A stretch of 23,571 nucleotides of DNA from positions 1 through 23,571 of IMG/VR virus record IMGVR_UViG_3300030333_003529; one strand, given 5' to 3'. A program made the translations under genes and the position numbers. Shown piece after piece: positions 1-7,768 of the stretch; within the stretch, counting starts at the first letter, position 1, and the number at the start of each line of letters is the position of its first letter. This DNA comes from a virus. The notes beneath the pieces are model-generated. The model saw only the letters and a list, made by a program, of their open reading frames with translations. It made no database searches and was not told where the DNA came from.

Positions 1-15
1 AGTTGCGTATGCCAT
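1..15 (-). CDS. 5' end of a further late gene (partial, five codons)
   Basis: Only the first five codons are inside the window (Met-Ala-Tyr-Ala-Thr), reading leftward off the edge. The start is chosen because a Shine-Dalgarno AGGAG (minus strand, 25-29) ends 9 bases before this ATG; another ATG at 21-23 is only one base from AGGAG and is too close. An AATAAATA octamer at 42-49 provides a late promoter. By position after a gp27-like hub it should be another tail or baseplate gene, but the product cannot be named from five residues. Confidence 0.45.
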
Positions 16-41
16 ATACACATTCTCCTGTTATACACTAA

Positions 42-49
42 TATTTATT
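42..49 (-). promoter_or_regulatory. Late promoter octamer AATAAATA
   Basis: Minus-strand AATAAATA fits the T4-type late promoter core (TATAAATA). It ends 26 bases before the ATG of the partial gene at 15 and overlaps the stop codon of the gp27-like gene. Assignment rests on the motif and on the same spacing at other late genes in this window. Confidence 0.5.
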
Positions 50-1460
50 ATAACGAGAATATCGAATCTTTCAACAAAACCAATTGTGTTTTCATTGTCA
101 AACCAACAGAAGAATGAGTAATACCTGCAATTAAATATCTACCACTAAATTTCTTATCAACAACTTTTGTATCCTGTACCTTCATAGAAGAAGGAATAAT
201 GATATCAATACCTTGCCCTGAATAAAGATCTAAGTTGCCAGGAATTGTTATTTCAAGTTTAGTAGACTTAAGGGACTCCAAACGAAGCCATTGATATGCT
301 TGCAATTCTACTAGATGCTCATAATTTTTTTCTGGGTTTTTCTTATATGTCTTATCGAAAATTTGATTGGGTAACATATTATATCTAACCCTTTTAGGAT
401 AATCAATCATAGACTGAATTTCTTTATCAAACGTCTCAATAGGATTAACAGATCTAGTACTATTAAGATGTGACATCTTACTCCATAATGTCTTAAGACT
501 ATAACGATAAGCATCAACAGACAAATCACTACTCAATCCCATTTTAGAATTACCAAGACTATTAGGATCAAATCCCATACTAAACCCAGACCAAGTTCCA
601 TGTCGCAAACCTGATAACCAATTTCTTTCATCTGGAAAAACTAGATTAGTAATAGCATATTGATCAGCACCAGTATCACCAACACTTTTCGGAGAATACT
701 CATATTCATATATTCTACCTTTTCCTTGATCCCAGTTACTTTCTGTTGGCATATCATTAATATCATCAATCATACCATCAATTGATTTGAAATGATATCC
801 TAGAGAGCTCTCCCAGAAAGCAAATCCATTTTGTAAAGTTCCACCCTTCTTACCTTTACGAATACTACGTTGCATTATCCAGTAGATAGTATCAAGAGGT
901 CTCCAATTAGTAGCAATAAATGTATTTGGATTTAAAGTCTCTTCACCACCAATAGGATGTAAAATCTTTTTAGATGATCCTATATACTTCTTATCTTTTA
1001 TAAGTTTTTGAATAATCTTAGATGCTTCGGTTTCTTTATTAAAAATGGTCTCACTATTACCAAAAACATTAGTTACTTCATTTTTAATAAATTCATCAGA
1101 ACAACAATTAAGTATAAATTGCTCAGTTCCACTTGAATTTCTAGTACGAGCTTCAATACTATGAACTCTAAAATGATATAACCTATCTGCAATACTTGTC
1201 CTAATTTTAAATTGTATTAACTCAGATCCAGTTATAGAACCAAACACACCTGCAGCATCTTCAAATTGAAACCGTGCTTCTAAAGTTGCAGAAGATATAT
1301 TTTCATTTATTGTCCAACCTCTTAAAAAATCAACCAAATTCCATTGACCAGATTCAGTTGTAAGTTTCTGACCGTCTCTATAGAAAGTTATACTAAACTC
1401 ACAATCACCGACTCCTTCTCTATTCAAAGAAGGTTTTGTTGTGGTATTGGTACTACTCAT
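48..1460 (-). CDS. 27: Baseplate hub protein, T4 gp27-like
   Basis: A 470-residue protein, probably the tail hub ring that connects the tail tube to the central spike, as T4 gp27 does. Supporting signs are the position after the tape-measure-like genes and an overall beta-rich, soluble composition without signal peptide. Around residues 185-200 there is an Asn-Trp-Arg-Pro-Leu-Asp-Thr-Ile-Tyr-Trp-Ile stretch of the kind found in gp27-like and related hub proteins. T4 gp27 is 391 residues, so this one is somewhat longer. Its ATG overlaps the stop of the upstream 941-residue gene by four bases (ATGA), implying translational coupling. The family call is from recognition of pattern and synteny rather than an alignment; another hub or baseplate structural protein is the alternative. 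Confidence 0.6.
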   Translation of the reverse strand: MSSTNTTTKPSLNREGVGDCEFSITFYRDGQKLTTESGQWNLVDFLRGWTINENISSATLEARFQFEDAAGVFGSITGSELIQFKIRTSIADRLYHFRVHSIEARTRNSSGTEQFILNCCSDEFIKNEVTNVFGNSETIFNKETEASKIIQKLIKDKKYIGSSKKILHPIGGEETLNPNTFIATNWRPLDTIYWIMQRSIRKGKKGGTLQNGFAFWESSLGYHFKSIDGMIDDINDMPTESNWDQGKGRIYEYEYSPKSVGDTGADQYAITNLVFPDERNWLSGLRHGTWSGFSMGFDPNSLGNSKMGLSSDLSVDAYRYSLKTLWSKMSHLNSTRSVNPIETFDKEIQSMIDYPKRVRYNMLPNQIFDKTYKKNPEKNYEHLVELQAYQWLRLESLKSTKLEITIPGNLDLYSGQGIDIIIPSSMKVQDTKVVDKKFSGRYLIAGITHSSVGLTMKTQLVLLKDSIFSL

Positions 1461-4282
1461 TTAAACAGACCTCTCAAAGGATTATTGAAAGAGTTTAAAA
1501 CTTTAGTAGCAATACCAAAAATTCCATTAGCTTTAGTGCTAGTAAAAGGACCAGCAGAACCTCCGCCTCCACCTCCTCCACCAATATAAGTTGGTTTATC
1601 GGACTGACCTAAAATTGCTGTAGCAGCAGCATTTGCTTGTTCAATCCATCCTTTAGTAGCTTGGTTAGAAGTTTCTATTTGTGCTAATGCTTGCTGTACA
1701 ATTTCTATAGTTCTTCTATTCATTTCTTTTCTTGCAGCATTTCTCTGATCCGTTGCCTTTCTCATAGCAGCAGTATCTTGATTACCTGTAGTAGCATTAC
1801 CTTTTGCGTTAGCATTACCGAAAAGTCTATTTGTGGTATTACCACCACCACTTCTCATTCCTCCACCACCTGTAAGTGCTCTAAAAATATTACCAACTCC
1901 ACCAGACATATTTGCTTTAGAGTCTACAAAACTCCGAACTCCTCCACCACCGCTAGTTCTACGATTACCATCAAGACCCATACTAGGGTTCAATATTCTT
2001 AAATTTTCATTACCAGCACTATTAAAGATATGATTACCATGTTTTGTTGTATTAACCTGTTGAGATTTATCCAAGAATGCACCGCCAGTTCTAAATCCTG
2101 TTGCACCTAATAGTTTATTGACAGTAGCATCATCATATCCTGCTGCTATCAATCTATTTCGTAATGCTTTAGGATTCTTAGCAAGCATAATTGCTCTCAT
2201 AGCATTATCCATTTCACGAGGAGATCTTTCAGCATTAATAGAACCGTCTCTTATTGGTTGATACTGCCCTTTACCCATAATAATATCAGTAATACTACCA
2301 CCTTTAGCATTAAACAAACCTGGTGCAGCACCATCTTGAATAATACCTGCTCTATTCATAACAGATCTTGCCACTAATGCCATACCTAAAACACCTTCTC
2401 CTCTAGCTTCAGCAAGTACCAATCTTTGAAGAAGATCCATTTCAGTTTGAGTTGATCTTCCTTTGCCTCCTTGACCTTTTGCCATAAATGCTCTCATCAT
2501 AGCACGTAACTCATTACCACCACTACCAGGAGCACCACGTTTAGTAGTCTTAAAGAAATCCCAACGTTCTCCAGTACCACCCCATTCTACTGGACCATAA
2601 TTTTCATGACTATTACCACCATCTCTGTTAGATGCAGCTTCAGCACCAGTCATTACATTTTTTACACTAACATCTTCACCTTTCCATCCCCAACTCTTAG
2701 CAATTCTTGCTGCCTCCATCATCATAGCAGTCTTTTGTGCGATTGTAGGAGGATAATCTATCCAAGGTCTACCTCCCATAGCAGAAGCTGCTAAACCTAT
2801 ACTATTTTTATTACGTTTCCAAGTATGAGAACCAGTTTTATTATAATCTACTCCTTGTTTCTTCCTCCCATCTCCACTAAAAACACTATGGAAATGACCT
2901 TTAGGTGAATATCCATAACCCGTACCAGTCCAATGTAGATATATCTTCTTATCTACCATACCACCAATAGCAGCAGATAATCCACCAATATCATAACCCA
3001 TGCTTTTTGCTTCACGGATTCTTGTTTCTGTAAGATTTGGATTTGTTCTAGTTGCCTTAGTATCAAACGGAACAATAAATGCTGAACCGTCACCTTTCCT
3101 TGCTACATATTCCGATCCATGACCGATAAAATCTGTACCTTTCCCATCAAGACTAACTGGATAACCAGACTGAGGACCATGTATCCAACCTCCACCTGCA
3201 AACTCTTTGAGATTATTTAACGATCCTCCCCATGCTTTATATCTGTTAGGATCATTCGGACCTCCTACACCAACTCCAGGATCATCAGGTCCAAGTGTTC
3301 CTGGTGCTCTGTATAAAGTTTGTGGAGTAACCTGATGTCTGTCACCTTTACCTGTAAGAAAATCCCAAATTTGACCAAATGCACCTTTTTCCTTACTATG
3401 TAATTCAGGAATCTTATCATACATTGGATCACCAGGATAATAAAATTTCCCTTCATAAAATCTTCCTGCACCTCTCTCTTCTTCCCTTTGTCTAGCATTA
3501 TCAACTAATAATTTTCCAGTAACTACACCTGCACCTACTGCTAAAAACATCCATCCTAATGGACCTTTAAGAAGAGCAGACATTTTTACAAATGCTGATC
3601 TTATTGCTGTACCGAATAGAGTAACAATAGTCTTAAGTTCTTTTGTTGTTCTAACAATATTAAGAGGATTAAGCCATCTAAATCCTAATGCTAAAGTACC
3701 AAATCCTACTAGAAATTGACCAAATCCTTGCAATCTTTCCCACCAAGTACTCTCATCTGAAAGCATTTTATAGAGACCATTAAATGCATTACTAGTCCCA
3801 AATTCAGCCCATTTCTGAATAATTTTTCCTATTTTTGCTACTACCTCTATACCCCTTTCTATTTTCTTCCTATTCTCAGGATTTGCAAACCATTTTAATA
3901 TTGCTCTTCCAATAGTAAGTTTAAACAAACCAGCAAGCAACTTAAGTAAAGATTCTAAAAATCCAGGAACTTTACCCATAGATAATTTCTTAAAGAAATT
4001 ACCAAATTGAACATTAGGTTTATTATATTTTGCTTTAGGTAATTTTTGACGTGCTGCTTGCTCTGCAGTTAAAGATGCATGAGTAATCTTTTTAATATCA
4101 ACTACAACTTTGGCAAGCGAATTTACCGTTCCACCAAGATTATTAACTGCTTTTACATTAGTTAAAACGGCTTGAGTAAGTTTCGGATTCGAGTCATCTG
4201 GATTTGCAGTAGAAGCAGTTGCCAGAGTTACAGGAACGAACTTATAAAAATTAATTTTTGCACCCTTTTGAATTGTTGCCAT
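1457..4282 (-). CDS. Large tail/hub protein with two peptidoglycan hydrolase-like domains
   Basis: A 941-residue tail protein that probably helps the phage breach the cell wall during injection. Residues 100-205 (hydrophobic, with a Trp-Phe-Ala-Asn-Pro motif and an Glu-Ser-Thr...Glu-Arg motif) match residues 107-205 of the preceding 842-residue protein, so the two are paralogues. Residues 445-580 look like an amidase_2/PGRP-type N-acetylmuramoyl-L-alanine amidase (Tyr-Leu-His450-Trp-Thr-Gly; Asn-Ser-Ile-Gly-Leu; Gly-Glu-Arg-Trp-Asp). Residues 612-755 look like a SleB-type cell wall hydrolase: Glu625 in Ala-Glu-Ala-Arg-Gly-Glu, Asn-Arg, then Gly-Gln-Tyr. The tail is Gly-rich with eight consecutive glycines near 901-908. 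A late-type octamer ACTAAATA lies 25 bases before the ATG. The expected amidase second-zinc His appears replaced by Gly546, so that domain may be binding-only. No T4 protein has this composition; its exact place in the tail is inferred. Confidence 0.65.
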   Translation of the reverse strand: MATIQKGAKINFYKFVPVTLATASTANPDDSNPKLTQAVLTNVKAVNNLGGTVNSLAKVVVDIKKITHASLTAEQAARQKLPKAKYNKPNVQFGNFFKKLSMGKVPGFLESLLKLLAGLFKLTIGRAILKWFANPENRKKIERGIEVVAKIGKIIQKWAEFGTSNAFNGLYKMLSDESTWWERLQGFGQFLVGFGTLALGFRWLNPLNIVRTTKELKTIVTLFGTAIRSAFVKMSALLKGPLGWMFLAVGAGVVTGKLLVDNARQREEERGAGRFYEGKFYYPGDPMYDKIPELHSKEKGAFGQIWDFLTGKGDRHQVTPQTLYRAPGTLGPDDPGVGVGGPNDPNRYKAWGGSLNNLKEFAGGGWIHGPQSGYPVSLDGKGTDFIGHGSEYVARKGDGSAFIVPFDTKATRTNPNLTETRIREAKSMGYDIGGLSAAIGGMVDKKIYLHWTGTGYGYSPKGHFHSVFSGDGRKKQGVDYNKTGSHTWKRNKNSIGLAASAMGGRPWIDYPPTIAQKTAMMMEAARIAKSWGWKGEDVSVKNVMTGAEAASNRDGGNSHENYGPVEWGGTGERWDFFKTTKRGAPGSGGNELRAMMRAFMAKGQGGKGRSTQTEMDLLQRLVLAEARGEGVLGMALVARSVMNRAGIIQDGAAPGLFNAKGGSITDIIMGKGQYQPIRDGSINAERSPREMDNAMRAIMLAKNPKALRNRLIAAGYDDATVNKLLGATGFRTGGAFLDKSQQVNTTKHGNHIFNSAGNENLRILNPSMGLDGNRRTSGGGGVRSFVDSKANMSGGVGNIFRALTGGGGMRSGGGNTTNRLFGNANAKGNATTGNQDTAAMRKATDQRNAARKEMNRRTIEIVQQALAQIETSNQATKGWIEQANAAATAILGQSDKPTYIGGGGGGGGSAGPFTSTKANGIFGIATKVLNSFNNPLRGLFK

Positions 4283-4307
4283 TAGATGCTATAAGACTCC
4301 ATGAACA

Positions 4308-4315
4308 TATTTAGT
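4308..4315 (-). promoter_or_regulatory. Late-type promoter octamer ACTAAATA
   Basis: Minus-strand ACTAAATA ends 25 bases upstream of the ATG at 4282 and overlaps the stop codon of the upstream gene. It carries C for A at the second position of the TATAAATA core, as do the octamers before gp26 and gp4. Confidence 0.5.
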
Positions 4316-6843
4316 TACCCACCAGCAATTAATAGTTTTTGTTTGATTGCAGGAGCAAGAGCAACCTCACCCTTAATGACTGGTATAACAAGAGGTAGTA
4401 TCTCTAATTCAGGTTGATCTAATGCAAACTGCTTAGATCTATCAATTAAACTTCTACCTTTATCAATCATACCAAATACTTCTGCACCTATTCCCAATTC
4501 ACCAGCAATAGATCTAATTCCAGTAGCATAATCAGTAGATCCTTGGTACATACCCATTACAGATCTAAACAATCCACCAGCACCCATAGAATCTGCCAAT
4601 CCACCCATAGCAGCCATAGGTGAAAATCCACCTTCAAATAACTGAGAAATTCCTGGTAATTGAGAAACACCTGGTATTTGACCAAGGAAACTACCCAATC
4701 CAGGAATCATATTACCAATTCCAGAAAGACCGTATTTATCTAAGAATCCACCAAACTGTGACATCCTTCCACCTTGACCAAAGAATCCACCCTCACCAAA
4801 TAATGCACCTGGTTTGGTCAGACCAGTCATATTACCAACTGCTGATAGAGCACCACCCCATCCTCCACCTTGAAGTCCTTGGAATACACCGCCAGCAAGT
4901 TGACCGACTTTACTACCCATAAAGTTATTATATGCACCAGTAATACCACTAATAGCACCACTTATACCACTATGCATACTAGCAAGTCCTTGACCAAACT
5001 TACTCATACGTAAGTTCAACATCCAATTTGGTGTATCTACTATTGACTTAGCAGTAGTACCAATAGAAGCAAAGTTACCTAAGGCACTAAAGCCTCCCAT
5101 TGCTGCACCAAGTATATCTCCTTGCCTTAACGAATTAACAGCATTAATTGCTCCAACAATAGGTCCAACACCAGGAATAAATGATAATGCAGTACCTACT
5201 ATCGGATTACTAACTACCTTACCAACAGTATTAACTACACCACTAACTGCCTTCTTAACACCATTAAATACACCACTAACTGCCTTACTAACACCTTTAA
5301 ATATTTTACCAAAGAAAAATTCTGGTAATTTCTTATGTTTTCCACCTTTTGCCCAGAATTTCCACCAAGGTTTCTTTGTTTTGGTTATTGTTGGAACTAC
5401 ATGTTTCTTAGTAACAGGCTTCTGTTCTTTCTTTTTATTACCCCATCCACTAAAAAGATTACCCCAGAAACCAGATTTCTTCTCCTCTTTTTTCTTATGT
5501 ACTACAACTTTCTTAGTAGGAGGTTGTACTATACCTTCTCTATTCTTAACATAATCAATCTTCTTCTGCAGTACCTGCACCTTCATGTCGTTAGGACCGA
5601 CAAAAATATTGCCGTATCCTAAGGTGGCCATATTCACCCATTTATTTAAGGGTGTTTTTGATTGTTCTTTAGCTAAATCTGCTTCTAATTTCTTAAGTAC
5701 GTGTTCTGTACCATGCTCTTGAATTGCTTTTTCAGTATTCCTATCACTTGCTCTATCTCCAGCTCTCTGCATAGGTTGAAAAATAACCTTATCAGCAGCC
5801 CAATTAATACCCCAATCAGCAAGAATACCAATACCAAGATTCGCAGCACCCTTTGCTGTACCCTTTAAAACACTTCCAGTAGTTGCAAGAGGTTTATTCT
5901 TAATCTGATTAATACCCTTCTTACCCCAATTCTTTATCCCTCTCCAAGTTTTTCCCCAAAAATTCCCTTTCTTCATTATATTAGAAGAACCCTGAATACT
6001 AGGTGCTCTAAACTTAGTAGAAGAAAACTTACCCTTATTAAAGGTTGATTTACCCTTTACACCTTTACTCGAACCTTTACTCTTTGTTCTTTGATTAGTT
6101 TTACTAGTTTTACTTTTATTTTTATCACCAAGTTTGGGTTTCGGTTTACCCATATGATTACAAAAATTACCAATCCACATCACTATGGATGACATCATAC
6201 CAAGAGGATCGGTTATCATTTTCAAGACAAGGACACCTTGAGTTAAATCCCAAAGTCCCTCAAACCTTTCCATTAAGGTACTTTCTTTACCTACTAATTT
6301 ACCCCAACCTTCAATTAATTTATCATTAATTAACCATTTGCCAAAATTATATAATTTTGTCCAAATTACATTTGCCTTATGAAGAAAAGTCTCAACTTTT
6401 TCAACATTAGCAGGATCACCCCACCATTTCAACATTTCCCTAACTACAGGAAATGCAATTAGTTTTGCAAAAAATTCAAGAACTGGCATCAGCATATTAA
6501 GCCAACCAGGTAAAAGACTCTTTAAGAGATTTTTATTCTTACCAGTTGGTTTTATATTTGATTTAAATCCTTTCTTACTAAGATTATTAATTTCTGCTTG
6601 TGTTTCAGCAGCTTCATCTGCTTCTCTTTGTAGTCTCCTCCTTTCTGCTTGTTCCGCTAACTTATTATTAGTAACTCTTGCTGCTTCAATACTTTCAAGG
6701 TCTTTAACAACACTACCCATACTAGAGATGGTAGCACCCAACCTATTAATAGCATAAGTAGACTTTCTGACACTAGCAACCTGAGGAGATACATGTGAAA
6801 ATGCTCCTGGTTTAACTACTTTGTAGGCAGAAATTTTAGCCAT
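4315..6843 (-). CDS. Tape-measure-like tail protein
   Basis: An 842-residue protein that is the best candidate for the tail tape measure, which sets tail length and fills the tube. It follows the gp26/gp51 pair as tape measures follow tail chaperone pairs. It has an N-terminal charged helical region (50-100), a hydrophobic domain (107-225), a very Lys-rich stretch (230-330 and 440-510), a hydrophobic Gly/Ala/Val-rich segment (515-600) with repeated Ala-Val-Ser-Gly-Val units, and a long Gly/Met/Phe-rich C-terminal third. Residues 107-205 match the 941-residue protein downstream. The first eight bases overlap the end of the gp51-like frame. T4 gp29, the known tape measure, is about 590 residues and not recognisably similar; a central hub protein remains possible. 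Confidence 0.55.
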   Translation of the reverse strand: MAKISAYKVVKPGAFSHVSPQVASVRKSTYAINRLGATISSMGSVVKDLESIEAARVTNNKLAEQAERRRLQREADEAAETQAEINNLSKKGFKSNIKPTGKNKNLLKSLLPGWLNMLMPVLEFFAKLIAFPVVREMLKWWGDPANVEKVETFLHKANVIWTKLYNFGKWLINDKLIEGWGKLVGKESTLMERFEGLWDLTQGVLVLKMITDPLGMMSSIVMWIGNFCNHMGKPKPKLGDKNKSKTSKTNQRTKSKGSSKGVKGKSTFNKGKFSSTKFRAPSIQGSSNIMKKGNFWGKTWRGIKNWGKKGINQIKNKPLATTGSVLKGTAKGAANLGIGILADWGINWAADKVIFQPMQRAGDRASDRNTEKAIQEHGTEHVLKKLEADLAKEQSKTPLNKWVNMATLGYGNIFVGPNDMKVQVLQKKIDYVKNREGIVQPPTKKVVVHKKKEEKKSGFWGNLFSGWGNKKKEQKPVTKKHVVPTITKTKKPWWKFWAKGGKHKKLPEFFFGKIFKGVSKAVSGVFNGVKKAVSGVVNTVGKVVSNPIVGTALSFIPGVGPIVGAINAVNSLRQGDILGAAMGGFSALGNFASIGTTAKSIVDTPNWMLNLRMSKFGQGLASMHSGISGAISGITGAYNNFMGSKVGQLAGGVFQGLQGGGWGGALSAVGNMTGLTKPGALFGEGGFFGQGGRMSQFGGFLDKYGLSGIGNMIPGLGSFLGQIPGVSQLPGISQLFEGGFSPMAAMGGLADSMGAGGLFRSVMGMYQGSTDYATGIRSIAGELGIGAEVFGMIDKGRSLIDRSKQFALDQPELEILPLVIPVIKGEVALAPAIKQKLLIAGG

Positions 6844-7030
6844 TCTGTGCTTGTTGTTCCTTTGCTTTACGCTCTTCTTCCTTTAGGAATGAGACTAATA
6901 AATTCATATAAATCTCCTTTTCAAAAGGCATTAAATTATCGACATATTCAGGATTCCACTTATGGTGATGCATTAATGCAAAGTTACCCTCATAATATGA
7001 CTTTAAATTAGTATGAAGAAGAGCTACTCG
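6836..7030 (-). CDS. 51: gp51-like tail/hub assembly domain, probably made by -1 frameshift from gp26
   Basis: This frame is too short to stand out but is clearly protein-like: 64 codons from the frameshift point to a TAA, ending eight bases inside the tape-measure-like gene. Key features are a His-His-His-Lys-Trp cluster, Leu-Met-Pro-Phe-Glu-Lys-Glu-Ile-Tyr and a charged Lys/Glu/Gln-rich tail, as in gp51-type hub assembly catalysts and the T domain of tail assembly chaperones. The only ATG (6973) would give 45 residues, has no well-spaced Shine-Dalgarno, and would omit about 19 upstream codons that also look coding (for example Asn-Leu-Lys-Ser-Tyr-Tyr). No in-frame ATG lies above that before a TAG. 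The frame is -1 relative to gp26 and joins it exactly at a T TTT TTC heptamer, so a 300-residue gp26-gp51 fusion is the likely main product. T4 makes gp51 as a separate protein. Confidence 0.65.
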   Translation of the reverse strand, partial: RVALLHTNLKSYYEGNFALMHHHKWNPEYVDNLMPFEKEIYMNLLVSFLKEEERKAKEQQAQNG

Positions 7031-7737
7031 AAAAAACTAGCTAGTCCCTCAAGTACTATTTCATTATCCTTTTTAGTCTTAGGATTAACTACGTTAATTG
7101 TATGAGACAACTTAGGCATAGTTTCAAAGAATTCTTGAATTTGTAAGAATTGCTTACTACTTAATTGTTCAAAAAATTCCATAATCTCTTCCTTAGGAAG
7201 ATCAGTACAATCATGCACTTCTTCACCATCAGTAATTGTTTTTACACAACTAGCTGCCATTTTGAAAATTTGATCAACACCAGGTTGTTCGTCACCAACA
7301 AAATTCATACTAACAAACGTATCTAAACTCGGATAAGCCATAGTTAAGATACACTCAGGTGATAACTTAATATCTGGTTTATGTCCTTTAGTCTTAATAA
7401 CTTTTATTTCATTAAGAGGAATATTTACTGGAACTTCAGTTATTCCATCATCAGGACATGTAACAGAAATCTCAACACTTTCACCAACAGATTTTCCACG
7501 AATTTGAAGGAAAACATATTCAATATCAAAAGTTGCAAGACTGTCCAAATCTTTAATATCTGTACAATCGGTGATAATGGTTTTAATAGCAGACATAAGA
7601 TCTGCCTGTTCACCAGTTTCCGTTGCTAAAAGTAGTAATTTCTCTTCTTTTACAAGAAAAGGTCTATAATTCACGGTTCTGCCATCAGAAGGCAGTTTCA
7701 GTTTGTACTTAGGTACATTTAATTTAGGTAATGCCAT
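7024..7737 (-). CDS. 26: Baseplate hub subunit, T4 gp26-like
   Basis: A 237-residue protein of the T4 gp26 baseplate family (T4 gp26 is 208 residues), needed for hub or tail assembly in the host cytoplasm. The N-terminus (Leu-Pro-Lys-Leu-Asn...Tyr-Lys-Leu-Lys-Leu-Pro-Ser) followed by Tyr-Arg-Pro-Phe-Leu-Val-Lys-Glu-Glu-Lys-Leu-Leu-Leu, and the Ile-Arg-Gly-Lys-Ser-Val-Gly-Glu segment, are family hallmarks. The gene has its own late-type octamer (CCTAAATA, 7760-7767) 23 bases upstream. Its last codons, Ala-Ser-Phe-Phe-Glu-stop, contain a -1 slippery heptamer, so two products are expected: gp26 alone and a gp26-gp51 fusion. By analogy with lambda G/GT these may chaperone the tape measure encoded next. 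Confidence 0.85.
   Translation of the reverse strand: MALPKLNVPKYKLKLPSDGRTVNYRPFLVKEEKLLLLATETGEQADLMSAIKTIITDCTDIKDLDSLATFDIEYVFLQIRGKSVGESVEISVTCPDDGITEVPVNIPLNEIKVIKTKGHKPDIKLSPECILTMAYPSLDTFVSMNFVGDEQPGVDQIFKMAASCVKTITDGEEVHDCTDLPKEEIMEFFEQLSSKQFLQIQEFFETMPKLSHTINVVNPKTKKDNEIVLEGLASFFE
7030..7036 (-). promoter_or_regulatory. Programmed -1 frameshift site (T TTT TTC)
   Basis: On the minus strand the gp26 codons read AGT TTT TTC GAG TAG; the heptamer T TTT TTC is exactly in the X XXY YYZ register. Slipping one base back continues as TTT TTT CGA GTA GCT into the gp51-like frame. A Shine-Dalgarno-like GAGGGA (7045-7050) lies 9 bases upstream, the placement known to stimulate bacterial -1 frameshifting at dnaX. 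No strong downstream hairpin is visible, only a three-pair GAG/CTC. Confidence 0.65.
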
Positions 7738-7759
7738 AGAATAGTCAATTCAGTATAGT

Positions 7760-7767
7760 TATTTAGG
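7760..7767 (-). promoter_or_regulatory. Late-type promoter octamer CCTAAATA
   Basis: Minus-strand CCTAAATA in the 31-base gap between gp54 and gp26, ending 23 bases before the gp26 ATG. The motif resembles the T4 late core with C in place of the first A of TATAAATA. Confidence 0.5.
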
Positions 7768-7768
7768 G

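Noticed and set aside
1344-1589. Plus-strand frame with a proline run opposite the tail genes
   Set aside because: The prolines are the antisense of the glycine run in the 941-residue protein; no ribosome site or recognisable content.
7027-7040. CTAGCTAG palindrome near the frameshift site
   Set aside because: It is short and explained by codons for Leu/Ala/Ser at the gp26 end; no evidence of a binding site.
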